From Pseudidiomarina planktonica (lineage in GTDB: Bacteria > Pseudomonadota > Gammaproteobacteria > Enterobacterales > Alteromonadaceae), in the NCBI RefSeq assembly GCF_900177775.1, contig NZ_FXWH01000001.1:496001-560000 (forward strand): a stretch of DNA of 64,000 nt, read 5' to 3'. Positions 27,701-36,145 of this stretch are shown one piece after another (positions within the stretch are counted from its first letter, which is position 1; each line of letters opens with the position of its first letter). The position numbers and the translations under genes are program-made. The notes under the pieces were generated by a model. It was not told the DNA's origin. It was given only the letters and a program-made list of their open reading frames with translations, and made no database searches.

Positions 27701-30700
27701 ATGTTAGCGCGAATCATAGACTGGTCCATGCAGAACCGTTTGCTGGTGCTTATTGCCGCAATACTGGCGGCATGGATGGGCTGGCGGGCCATGGTGAATA
27801 CTCCATTAGACGCCATTCCCGATTTATCCGATGTACAAGTGATTGTGAAAACCCCGTACCCGGGGCAGGCGCCGCAATTGGTGGAAGAGCAAGTAACCTG
27901 GCCGTTGGCAAATATTATGCTGGCAGTGCCTGGTTCAACGCAGGTGCGCGGTTATTCCTTTTTTGGCGATTCCTACCTGTATATCTTATTTGAAGACGGT
28001 ACCGACCCTTACTGGGCGCGTAGCCGGGTATTAGAGTATTTGAATCAGGCCGGGGCGGCGTTACCTGACAATGTCACCCCAACCCTGGGGCCAGACGCCA
28101 GTGGTGTGGGTTGGATTTATCAGTATGCACTGGTAGATAAAACCGGGGGCCAGCACTTAGGCGAGCTTACCAGCTTACAAAACTGGTTCTTAAAACAAGA
28201 ACTACAGAGCGTTGAAGGTGTTGCCGAAGTCGCCACCGTTGGTGGCATGGTGGAAACCTATCAAGTAGTGGTTGAGCCGCGCAAGCTGCGCCAATACAAC
28301 CTGACGCTAACGCAAGTACGCAACATCATTCAGGCCGCCAACGCTGAAGTGGGTGGCGGCGTGGTAGCCATGGCCGAAGCCGAGTTTATGGTGCGTGGCA
28401 AAGGTTACATTCAATCCATCGAGGATTTGCAGCAATTGCCTATTAACGTGCAAAGCGATAGTGGGTATTCACTTACGCTAGCCGATGTGGCCACCATTCG
28501 CAAAGGCCCGCAAAGCCGGCGCGGGGTTGCTGAGCTCAACGGCGAAGGCGAAGTAGTGGGTGGCATTATTGTCATGCGTCAGGGTGAAAATGCGCTGGCA
28601 ACCATTGAACGAGTGAAAACCAAGCTGGCTGAGTTGCAACGTGGCTTGCCAGAGGGCGTTGAGGTTGTACCTACCTACGACCGCTCGCAACTGATTGAAC
28701 GGGCAGTAACCAACTTAAGCGACAAGCTGCTGCAGGAAATGGGGCTGGTGGCGCTGGTCACCATTTTATTTCTGCTGCACGTACGCTCAGCGCTGGTGGC
28801 TATTATTACGCTGCCGCTGGCGGTACTTATCAGCTTTATCATTATGCGTAGTCTGGGCATTAACGCCAATATTATGAGCCTCGGCGGTATAGCCATTGCC
28901 ATAGGCGCACTGGTGGATGCAGCCATAGTGATGGTGGAAAACGCCCATAAGCATTTAGAGCGTTATCAGCAGAAACATAATCGTCCGCCTGCCGGCACGG
29001 AGCATTGGCGGGTAATGGCCGAGGCCGCCAAAGAGGTTGGTCCGGCGCTGTTCTTGTCGTTGCTAATCATTACGTTAAGTTTTGTACCTGTGTTTGCGCT
29101 GGAGGCGCAGGAAGGGCGCTTATTTGCTCCGCTGGCCTATACCAAAACCTTCGCTATGGCTGCGGCTGCCTTACTGGCCATCACCTTAGTGCCGGTATTA
29201 ATGGGCTGGCTTGTTCGCGGGCGTATTATTTCAGAGCAGCGTAATCCGCTTACCCGGGCCATGGTATGGGTGTACCAACCAGTGCTGCGGGTGGTACTGA
29301 ATTGGCCGAAAGTTACCGTGGCAATAGCCGTAATAGCCACCCTGAGTGCGGTGTATCCATTGTCAAAAATCGGCAATGAGTTTATGCCGCCCATGCAGGA
29401 AGGCGACTTACTTTATATGCCAACCACCATGCCGGGTATCAGTGTGCCTACGGTCAGTAAGCTGTTGCAGCAAAGCGACCGGTTAATTAAGCAAGTGCCG
29501 GAAGTGGATACTGTATTTGGTAAGGCCGGCCGAGCACAAACAGCAACAGATCCGGCGCCGCTAACCATGCTGGAAACCACCATTCAGTTAAAACCTGAAT
29601 CCGAGTGGCGCGCTGGCATGACGCTGGAAAAAATCATTGCGGAATTAGATGCCACGGTACAGATACCAGGCATAACCAACGCCTGGGTACAACCCATTAA
29701 AACCCGTATTGATATGCTTTCTACGGGTCTGAAAACGCCATTGGGGCTGAAAATTTCCGGGCCTGACTTAGCCGAAATTCAGCGTATTGGCGAAGCACTG
29801 GAAGAGCGCTTAGCAGAACTGCCGGAGTCAGCGTCAGTATTTGCTGAGCGAGCCGCTTCCGGGCGGTATATAACTATTACACCGAAGCTAGCTGCGGCGG
29901 CTCAGTATGGTGTCACTCAGGCCGACATTCAGGCGCACATTCAATATGCCATTGGCGGCGCCGTGATTGCTGAAACCGTAGAAGGTACCGAGCGCTATCC
30001 AATTAATCTGCGCTACCCCCGTGCTTCCCGGGATCATGTGGAAACCCTGAAGCAGCTTCCTATTGCCAGCGCCACGGGTGCCTGGGTAACGCTGGAGCAG
30101 GTGGCCGACATAGAAGTAGAAAGGGGTCCCAGCATGATCCGCAGTGAAAATGCGCGACCCAGTGGCTATGTGTTTATTGAAGCCCGTCCAGATGTAGCTT
30201 TAAGCGATTACATTCAGGCGGCAGAACCTGTGCTGGATAACTTTGACTTACCCGAGCGTTACAGCGTGAGTTGGTCCGGGCAATATGAGTACATGCAGCG
30301 CGTTGAAGCCAAGCTCTACGAAGTAGTACCTGTAACTCTGGCTATTATTCTGGTGTTGCTGTACTTAACCTTCCGGTCATTCAAACAAGGCTTGCTGATT
30401 ATGGCGACCTTGCCACTGGCGGTAACCGGCAGCTTGTGGTTTATCTGGCTGCTTGGCTTTAACCTGTCAGTGGCTGTGGTGGTAGGTATGATAGCGCTAG
30501 CTGGCGTTGCGGCAGAGTTTGGGGTGGTCATGCTGCTGTACCTGAACAATGCCTGGCGTGACTCCGAGCGGCGCGACCGTGCCGGCTTACATGAAGCCAT
30601 AATGGACGGCGCAGTACTGCGGGTGCGGCCCAAAGCAATGACGGTGATTACTATTGTGGCCGGTTTGCTGCCCATTATGCTGGGCAGCGGTAGTGGTAGT

Positions 30701-30817
30701 GAAGTGATGCAACGCATTGCCGCGCCTATGATTGGCGGCATGGTGGTGGCACCACTATTGTCGTTGTTGGTGATTCCGGCGGTTTACTGGCTCTGGTTGG
30801 GCCGCAAGCTGAGCTAA
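27701..30817 (+). CDS. cusA: CusA/CzcA-family heavy-metal RND efflux pump
   Basis: Inner-membrane trimeric proton antiporter that exports metal ions. 1038 residues with 12 membrane segments and two large periplasmic loops. The porter domain retains Met-rich positions (YMPTTMPG and TRIDMLSTG) typical of the copper/silver CusA branch. The TM4 charged residues appear in GGIAIAIGALVDAAIVMVEN, the HME-RND signature. No outer-membrane factor gene accompanies cusBA here. Its last codons and stop form half of a palindrome shared with the convergent RND gene. Confidence 0.93.
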   Translation: MLARIIDWSMQNRLLVLIAAILAAWMGWRAMVNTPLDAIPDLSDVQVIVKTPYPGQAPQLVEEQVTWPLANIMLAVPGSTQVRGYSFFGDSYLYILFEDGTDPYWARSRVLEYLNQAGAALPDNVTPTLGPDASGVGWIYQYALVDKTGGQHLGELTSLQNWFLKQELQSVEGVAEVATVGGMVETYQVVVEPRKLRQYNLTLTQVRNIIQAANAEVGGGVVAMAEAEFMVRGKGYIQSIEDLQQLPINVQSDSGYSLTLADVATIRKGPQSRRGVAELNGEGEVVGGIIVMRQGENALATIERVKTKLAELQRGLPEGVEVVPTYDRSQLIERAVTNLSDKLLQEMGLVALVTILFLLHVRSALVAIITLPLAVLISFIIMRSLGINANIMSLGGIAIAIGALVDAAIVMVENAHKHLERYQQKHNRPPAGTEHWRVMAEAAKEVGPALFLSLLIITLSFVPVFALEAQEGRLFAPLAYTKTFAMAAAALLAITLVPVLMGWLVRGRIISEQRNPLTRAMVWVYQPVLRVVLNWPKVTVAIAVIATLSAVYPLSKIGNEFMPPMQEGDLLYMPTTMPGISVPTVSKLLQQSDRLIKQVPEVDTVFGKAGRAQTATDPAPLTMLETTIQLKPESEWRAGMTLEKIIAELDATVQIPGITNAWVQPIKTRIDMLSTGLKTPLGLKISGPDLAEIQRIGEALEERLAELPESASVFAERAASGRYITITPKLAAAAQYGVTQADIQAHIQYAIGGAVIAETVEGTERYPINLRYPRASRDHVETLKQLPIASATGAWVTLEQVADIEVERGPSMIRSENARPSGYVFIEARPDVALSDYIQAAEPVLDNFDLPERYSVSWSGQYEYMQRVEAKLYEVVPVTLAIILVLLYLTFRSFKQGLLIMATLPLAVTGSLWFIWLLGFNLSVAVVVGMIALAGVAAEFGVVMLLYLNNAWRDSERRDRAGLHEAIMDGAVLRVRPKAMTVITIVAGLLPIMLGSGSGSEVMQRIAAPMIGGMVVAPLLSLLVIPAVYWLWLGRKLS

Positions 30818-30830
30818 TTAGCTCAGCTTG
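30805..30830. terminator. Palindrome joining two convergent stop codons
   Basis: AAGCTGAGCTAA at 30806-30817 is followed immediately by its exact reverse complement at 30818-30829, and bases 30805/30830 also pair. Each half encodes Lys-Leu-Ser-stop, one for each gene. A transcript from either strand could fold this into a 9-10 bp hairpin with a TAATTA loop. There is no long T run, so termination strength is unknown. Confidence 0.6.
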
Positions 30831-33800
30831 TCGCTGCTAGAAACCCGCATTACCAGGGCGTACATTACCGGCACCACAATGAGCGTTAGCACAGTGGCGA
30901 AGCCTAAACCGAACATAATGACCACCGCCATGCTGGCAAAGAAGCTGTCAAATAGCAGCGGCAACATACCTAAAATGGTGGTTGCTGCTGCCATTGATAC
31001 CGGTCGCACCCGACTCACGGCGGCGTCCATTAACGCGGTTAAATCTTGTTTACCGGCTGCCAGCTCTACTTTTACCTGCTCCAACAGCACCACGCCGTTT
31101 TTAATGAGCATGCCTGACAGGCTTAAAAAGCCCAGCAAGGCCATAAAGCCGAAGGGTTCGTTCATCACTAACAAACCTAAGGTTACGCCGATAATACTCA
31201 GCGGTACCGTAGTCCACAGCACGCCGGCCTGACGAATCGAACTAAATAGCAGCACGGTAATAATAAACATAACTAAGAAGCCCAGTGGCAGCGCGCCAAA
31301 AATGGCTGTTTGGGCTTTGGTTGCGGCTTCAAATTCACCACCCCAGCTCAGTTCATAACCAGCCGGTAACGGCAGGGTTTCTACCTGTGGTCGCACCCGC
31401 TCGAATACCTGCGACGCGGTTTCGGTGCCTAAAATATCGTGATCGGCCATGACTGTTAATGTGCGCTTGCGGTCGCGGCGCAGAATTAACTGATTTTCCC
31501 AGTCAACTTCGATTCGGCTTACCACCTGGCCCAGCGGAATAAATTGCTGCAACGGCTGACTGTATATCTGGAGTTCTTCCCAGTCGTCTAAATCAGCACG
31601 TTCCTCGGCCGGAGGGCGCACTACTATAGGCAGTAACTCGGTACCGTCGCGGTATACCCCCACGCTTTGGCCACCAAAATTGCGGCGCAGTAAGTCGTTC
31701 ACGTCTTCTTTGGTAACACCTAACCGGCGGGCGTTGCTTTGATTAAACACCGGACGCAACAATTTGGTGCGCTGGCGCCAGTCGTCGCGCACATTTACAG
31801 CGCCCTCATCGGCATCAAAAATAGCATGTGTTTGCACGGCCAATTGACGTAGTACAGCAGGGTCACTGCCGCTAAAGCGGGCTTCAATTTTAGCGGGCGT
31901 GGCAGGGCCGAGTTCAATAAAAGACAGTTTGGATTCTACATCCGGGTGTTCGCTGTACAAGTAGCTTCGTATTTTCGGTAGCAGTTTTTGCAGCGCTTCC
32001 TGGCTAGTGGCCCGCACAATCATTTGACCGTAACTTTCATAGGATTTTTCGACTACGTAAGTAAGGGTAAAGCGCGGGCCACCCTGGCCAATAGTGGTGG
32101 CCACTTTCTCAACTTCGTCCTGCTCCAGTAAGAAAGCTTCGGCACGGCGAATATCCAGAGCCGTGGCACGAATATCGGTACCCTGTGGATACCACATATC
32201 TACGTAAACCACTGGTGTGGTGGAAGGCGGGAAAAATGCCTGCCGCACCTGGCCAAAACCTAGTACCGAAATTACCAACAGCCCCAACAACGCAATAACA
32301 GTGGTTTTGCGCCAACGCAAGAACAGACCCAGCGCTGAACGGTACGCATGAAATATGCGGTTGTCATATACCGAATCGGGATCCGGGTTCGTGTCGGCGC
32401 GGGTGTTGCTGTACAAATAATTACCTAAAAATGGCGTTAAGGTTAAGGCGGTAAGCCAACTTAACAGTAACGAAATCAATAATACCCAGAACAAGCTACC
32501 GGCAAATTCACCGCTGGCGTCACTGGATAAGCCAATAGGTGCAAAGGCAATAATAGCAATCACGGTGGCGCCCAGTAGTGGCCATTTGTTCTGTTCCACC
32601 ACCTGACTGGCGGCATCTAACCGCGACATTCCCCGGCGCACATTCACCAACATGCCCTCGGCAATCACTATGGCGTTATCTACCAGCATACCCAATGCAA
32701 TAATGAGCGCGCCCAGCGACACCCGTTGTAGCTGAATATCCATTAAATACATGAAAATAAAGCTGCCCAGTACGGTAATGAGCAGCACGCTGCCAATCAA
32801 AATCCCGCTGCGTAACCCCATGGTTAATAACAGCGCAATAATCACAATAATTACCGCTTCCGCCAGGTTCAGCATGAAGCCGCTGACCGAGCGCTCAACC
32901 TCGGCGGATTGGTTGTAAATGTTGTGAATGTCCATGCCAATTGGGCGGGCGTAATCTAGCTCGTCAATTCGCTGATTCAGGCGTTCGCCTACTTCAACTA
33001 CGTTAACGCCGTCGGCAAAGGAAACGCCCAGCCACAGTGCGGCATCGCCGCCAAAGCGCACCAGATGAGAGGGGATTTCCTTATAGTCGCGGTAAATGGT
33101 GGCCACATCGCGTAGACGAATGCGTTCATCGGCACCCGGATTACTAATAATTAAGTCGGCCAGCTGTTGCACCGTGGTAAATTCACCAGAGGTAGCTATG
33201 CGCAAACTTTCCGAACCAATTTTTACCTGGCCGGCATCACTGACTATATTTTGCGTTTGCAGCAATTCAGTAATACGTTGCGGGGGAATGCCAAAGTTAC
33301 CAAGCTTGGCTCGGGAAACTTCCACCATCACTTGTTCTTGCTGTTTGCCGGCCATGGTGACCTTGCCAATACCATCCACCAGTACCAGTTCACGACGCAG
33401 AAATTCGGTGTAGTCGCGAATGTCCTGATAGCTATAACCGTCGCCGGAAATAGCCAACAAAATGCCATACACATCGGCGAAATCGTCACGTACCATAGGC
33501 TCGCCGGTACCTGGTGGTAGCTCGGCTTTGTGGTCATTAATTTTACGACGTAATTCGTCCCAGATTTGCGCCAAATCGTCTTTGCGATAGGTGCTTTTCA
33601 TTTCGACGGTAATTTGCGACAGGCCGGGCTTAGAAATGGACGTGATGTAATCAACGTAACTCAGTTCCTGAATCGCATTTTCCAGCGGATAGGTAACTTC
33701 CTCTTCCACTTGTTGCGCTGAAGCACCCGGATAAGTGGTAATCACCATCGCTTTTTTTAAAGTGAATTCAGGGTCTTCCAGCCGTCCTAATTCTTGCAGG

Positions 33801-33883
33801 GCAATCACGCCACCCACCAGCAAAATCAGCAAGAAAAGCCAGCTACTGGTGCTGCGTTTAATACTATAACGAGCGATATCCAT
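30818..33883 (-). CDS. RND efflux permease (HAE-type multidrug pump)
   Basis: 1021 residues, 12 membrane segments and two periplasmic porter/docking regions. It starts MDIARYSIKRSTSSWLF. The TM4 motif GMLVDNAIVIAEGM carries the proton-relay acidic residue. The sequence lacks the Met pairs of CusA and resembles the hydrophobic/amphiphilic exporter branch, so drugs or lipophilic compounds rather than metals are likely cargo. It is co-translated with its adaptor: the adaptor stop and this start share a base (TAATG). No outer-membrane factor gene is adjacent. Confidence 0.93.
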   Translation of the reverse strand: MDIARYSIKRSTSSWLFLLILLVGGVIALQELGRLEDPEFTLKKAMVITTYPGASAQQVEEEVTYPLENAIQELSYVDYITSISKPGLSQITVEMKSTYRKDDLAQIWDELRRKINDHKAELPPGTGEPMVRDDFADVYGILLAISGDGYSYQDIRDYTEFLRRELVLVDGIGKVTMAGKQQEQVMVEVSRAKLGNFGIPPQRITELLQTQNIVSDAGQVKIGSESLRIATSGEFTTVQQLADLIISNPGADERIRLRDVATIYRDYKEIPSHLVRFGGDAALWLGVSFADGVNVVEVGERLNQRIDELDYARPIGMDIHNIYNQSAEVERSVSGFMLNLAEAVIIVIIALLLTMGLRSGILIGSVLLITVLGSFIFMYLMDIQLQRVSLGALIIALGMLVDNAIVIAEGMLVNVRRGMSRLDAASQVVEQNKWPLLGATVIAIIAFAPIGLSSDASGEFAGSLFWVLLISLLLSWLTALTLTPFLGNYLYSNTRADTNPDPDSVYDNRIFHAYRSALGLFLRWRKTTVIALLGLLVISVLGFGQVRQAFFPPSTTPVVYVDMWYPQGTDIRATALDIRRAEAFLLEQDEVEKVATTIGQGGPRFTLTYVVEKSYESYGQMIVRATSQEALQKLLPKIRSYLYSEHPDVESKLSFIELGPATPAKIEARFSGSDPAVLRQLAVQTHAIFDADEGAVNVRDDWRQRTKLLRPVFNQSNARRLGVTKEDVNDLLRRNFGGQSVGVYRDGTELLPIVVRPPAEERADLDDWEELQIYSQPLQQFIPLGQVVSRIEVDWENQLILRRDRKRTLTVMADHDILGTETASQVFERVRPQVETLPLPAGYELSWGGEFEAATKAQTAIFGALPLGFLVMFIITVLLFSSIRQAGVLWTTVPLSIIGVTLGLLVMNEPFGFMALLGFLSLSGMLIKNGVVLLEQVKVELAAGKQDLTALMDAAVSRVRPVSMAAATTILGMLPLLFDSFFASMAVVIMFGLGFATVLTLIVVPVMYALVMRVSSSDKLS

Positions 33884-34971
33884 TACAGACCTCGCTCACG
33901 AACCCAGGGGCGAACCCGCTGGCCAGGCTCAAGTTGGTGCACGCCAGCTACTACAATTTGCTCATCAGCACTAAGCCCGCTTAAAATCTCAATGCCGTGG
34001 TTGGTGATTTCACCAACGGTGACCTCACGTTGCTCAACCTGTTGTGATTGCGGGTCATATACCCACACGAAACGTTGCTCCCCCTGTTCTTGCCCCAGCG
34101 GCGAGAATACCGCCTGCGCCGGAATAACGATCAGACGTTCGGTAGCCGCTAACAGGGCGCGGGTGTCCACTTCCACAGTGGCAGACATCCCTGGCAAAGC
34201 ATTTAAGTCAATGGGCTTGGGCATGGTGAACACCACTTTATAGGTATTGGTAGCGGGGTCGGCGCTGGTGTCCCATTCTTTTAACTGAGCTTGGTACCGC
34301 TGGCCGGGCGATGCATCAAAAATCACATCAACAGTGGCTTCGCTGCGGCGCTGAACCCGGGCAAACAGGTTTTCGGGTACCCGAATACTAATATCAATGG
34401 CGTCGCTTAGCTGCAAAGTGGCTATTTGCTGCTGTGGCTGCACATTTTCGTAGTTCTCAACATACAAGCGGGCAATCGAACCAGCAAATGGGGCGCGTAG
34501 CTCGGTATAACCTAAATTGGCGCGCGCGGTATCTAAATTGGCTCTGCTGACATCTAAGTTGGCTTTAATCTCGTCATACTGCGCTTGCGACATCAGACCG
34601 TCTTTCACCAGCTTTTCGCTGCGGGCAAATTGCGACGCGGCCAGGTCATAGCGGGCTTTGGCTTCATCAACCACCAGTTGGTAGTCGGTAGCATCCAGTT
34701 TGGCAATCAGCTCACCCTGCGCCACATCCCGGCCTGGTTGCACGGGTAATTTCTCCAGTTCCCCAGCTACGCGAAAGGCCAGCTGGGCAGCCTCTGCGGC
34801 TTCCACCACGGCCGGAAACTGGCGCGTGCGCTCACCACCGGCAATGCTCACCTGATGCAGCTTTACCGGGCGCTCGCCAGTTTCAACCGGATCAGAAACT
34901 GCTTCGGAGCAGCCGCTAAGTAGCGTGACGCTTAGTAAGCTAAGGCCAATCCATAAGGAGCGTGATGTCAT
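33883..34971 (-). CDS. RND efflux periplasmic adaptor lipoprotein
   Basis: Membrane-fusion protein for the RND pump that follows. 362 residues from the ATG at 34971, preceded by AGAGG; an upstream ATG at 35001 has no good ribosome binding site. The signal peptide ends in LLSGCS, a lipobox. Biotinyl-lipoyl half-motifs flank an alpha-hairpin (about residues 85-150), followed by the beta-barrel region and a C-terminal membrane-proximal domain. The LysR gene is divergent and may control the pair. Confidence 0.92.
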   Translation of the reverse strand: MTSRSLWIGLSLLSVTLLSGCSEAVSDPVETGERPVKLHQVSIAGGERTRQFPAVVEAAEAAQLAFRVAGELEKLPVQPGRDVAQGELIAKLDATDYQLVVDEAKARYDLAASQFARSEKLVKDGLMSQAQYDEIKANLDVSRANLDTARANLGYTELRAPFAGSIARLYVENYENVQPQQQIATLQLSDAIDISIRVPENLFARVQRRSEATVDVIFDASPGQRYQAQLKEWDTSADPATNTYKVVFTMPKPIDLNALPGMSATVEVDTRALLAATERLIVIPAQAVFSPLGQEQGEQRFVWVYDPQSQQVEQREVTVGEITNHGIEILSGLSADEQIVVAGVHQLEPGQRVRPWVRERGL

Positions 34972-35054
34972 TCTATATACCTCTGTGTGCAGCCTGTGCA
35001 AATCAAAACCGGAAAAATCAATGGTAGGAGTGTAGTTGAAATGTTATTAAAGTA

Positions 35055-35069
35055 ATATTGAATAAATAT
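35055..35069. promoter_or_regulatory. LysR-type box candidate (T-N11-A dyad)
   Basis: ATATT-GAATA-AATAT is an inverted repeat containing a T-N11-A core, in the gap between the RND adaptor and the divergent LysR gene. The sequence AATATTGAAT occurs again next to the LysR start. It fits a site for the adjacent regulator, but the region is AT-rich and chance is possible. Confidence 0.45.
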
Positions 35070-35093
35070 GTATTTCTTATTAAGGAATATTGA

Positions 35094-35969
35094 ATGACTC
35101 TCTGGCAGTTACAAATGCTGGCGGCAGTAGCCGATAGCGGCAGCTTGCAGGGTGCTGCAAGCCAGCTGCATCGCACTCAGTCGGCAATCAGTATGGCACT
35201 GAAAAAGCTCGAGGACGAAGCTGGCTTCGCGTTGTTTGACCCAAGCGGCTATAGGTTGCAGTTAACTCCCCGCGGCGAGCAGTTTTTGCGTCAGGCGCAG
35301 GAAGTCATTAAGCAACAGGCGCGGCTTGAGTCGCTTACTGAAAAACTGCAACAAGGCGCCGAAGCTCAACTGCGGATAGCCTACGACCATACCTGTGACC
35401 CGGTGTTGCTGATCGATGCACTACGCTCACTGCAGGTGGCTTTTCCCGCCACCGAACTGCTATTGCTGGGTGAGTCCCAAATGCGAACCTTGCGGCGCCT
35501 GCGCGAAGGCGAAGTAGATGTGGGCCTGTGCCCCTGGTTGCCGGTGTTCCGCCAATACGGCGATTTCGAAACCCGCTTTGTTGAGCCCTTTACTCTGGCG
35601 GTAGTTATTTCCAGCGAGTTGGCAGCGCAAACGGGTGGGGTGCCAACTACCCGGGAAGCCTTGTTGGATTTACCTATGTTAATTCCACAAAATATGGACG
35701 TAGGCATTAGCCTGGACGCTATTTTGCGCTTGCCCGGTCAGCAACGTATTCGGGTGAACGACTCTCATACCCAGCGTGAATTGCTGTTGGCTGGCCTTGG
35801 CTGGGGCGTTATTCCGCAACAATTGGTTGCTCGTTCGTTAGCCGAGGGGCAACTTGTTCAGCTCTCTATTCCCGGCTTTCTTAATCAGGCGCAGTTGGAA
35901 GTTCATTTGGTGCGCGCCGCTAACCGTATTGCCGGGCCCGCAGCCGCCCACTTATGGGAGCGACTTTAA
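35094..35969 (+). CDS. LysR-family transcriptional regulator
   Basis: 291 residues. The N-terminal winged helix-turn-helix reads LQMLAAVADSGSLQGAASQLHRTQSAISMALKKLE, followed by the LysR substrate-binding domain. It is divergent from the RND adaptor-permease pair with 120 bases between start codons and a candidate LysR box between them. The usual logic for such pairs is that it regulates the divergent operon. The effector is unknown. Confidence 0.92.
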   Translation: MTLWQLQMLAAVADSGSLQGAASQLHRTQSAISMALKKLEDEAGFALFDPSGYRLQLTPRGEQFLRQAQEVIKQQARLESLTEKLQQGAEAQLRIAYDHTCDPVLLIDALRSLQVAFPATELLLLGESQMRTLRRLREGEVDVGLCPWLPVFRQYGDFETRFVEPFTLAVVISSELAAQTGGVPTTREALLDLPMLIPQNMDVGISLDAILRLPGQQRIRVNDSHTQRELLLAGLGWGVIPQQLVARSLAEGQLVQLSIPGFLNQAQLEVHLVRAANRIAGPAAAHLWERL

Positions 35970-36073
35970 AGCTGCGATAGTTGAGTTCAGCCATTCACTG
36001 CTGTTATGCCAGATATATCGACGATTTAGCCTATATATGGGGCAGATGAATTTCAATCAGCCGCTAAAACCCC

Positions 36074-36079
36074 TATAAT
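36074..36079 (+). promoter_or_regulatory. -10 element of the acnB promoter (candidate)
   Basis: TATAAT at 36074-36079 is a perfect -10. The -35 (TTTCAA about 17 bases upstream) is poor, suggesting an activator. The transcript would have a leader of roughly 60 bases containing a hairpin. Confidence 0.5.
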
Positions 36080-36105
36080 TGCGCGACATTTTTTACCGCA
36101 GGTTT

Positions 36106-36138
36106 GATCCTCTCATAGGATCAGCAATTGAAAGAGGG
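36106..36138 (+). promoter_or_regulatory. acnB leader hairpin with alternative pairing to the ribosome site
   Basis: GATCCT (36106-36111) pairs with AGGATC (36117-36122). Part of the left arm and loop, CCTCT (36109-36113), is also complementary to AGAGG (36133-36137), the ribosome binding site before the GTG start. The two pairings exclude each other. Short helices, so only suggestive. Confidence 0.4.
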
Positions 36139-36145
36139 CTGTAGA

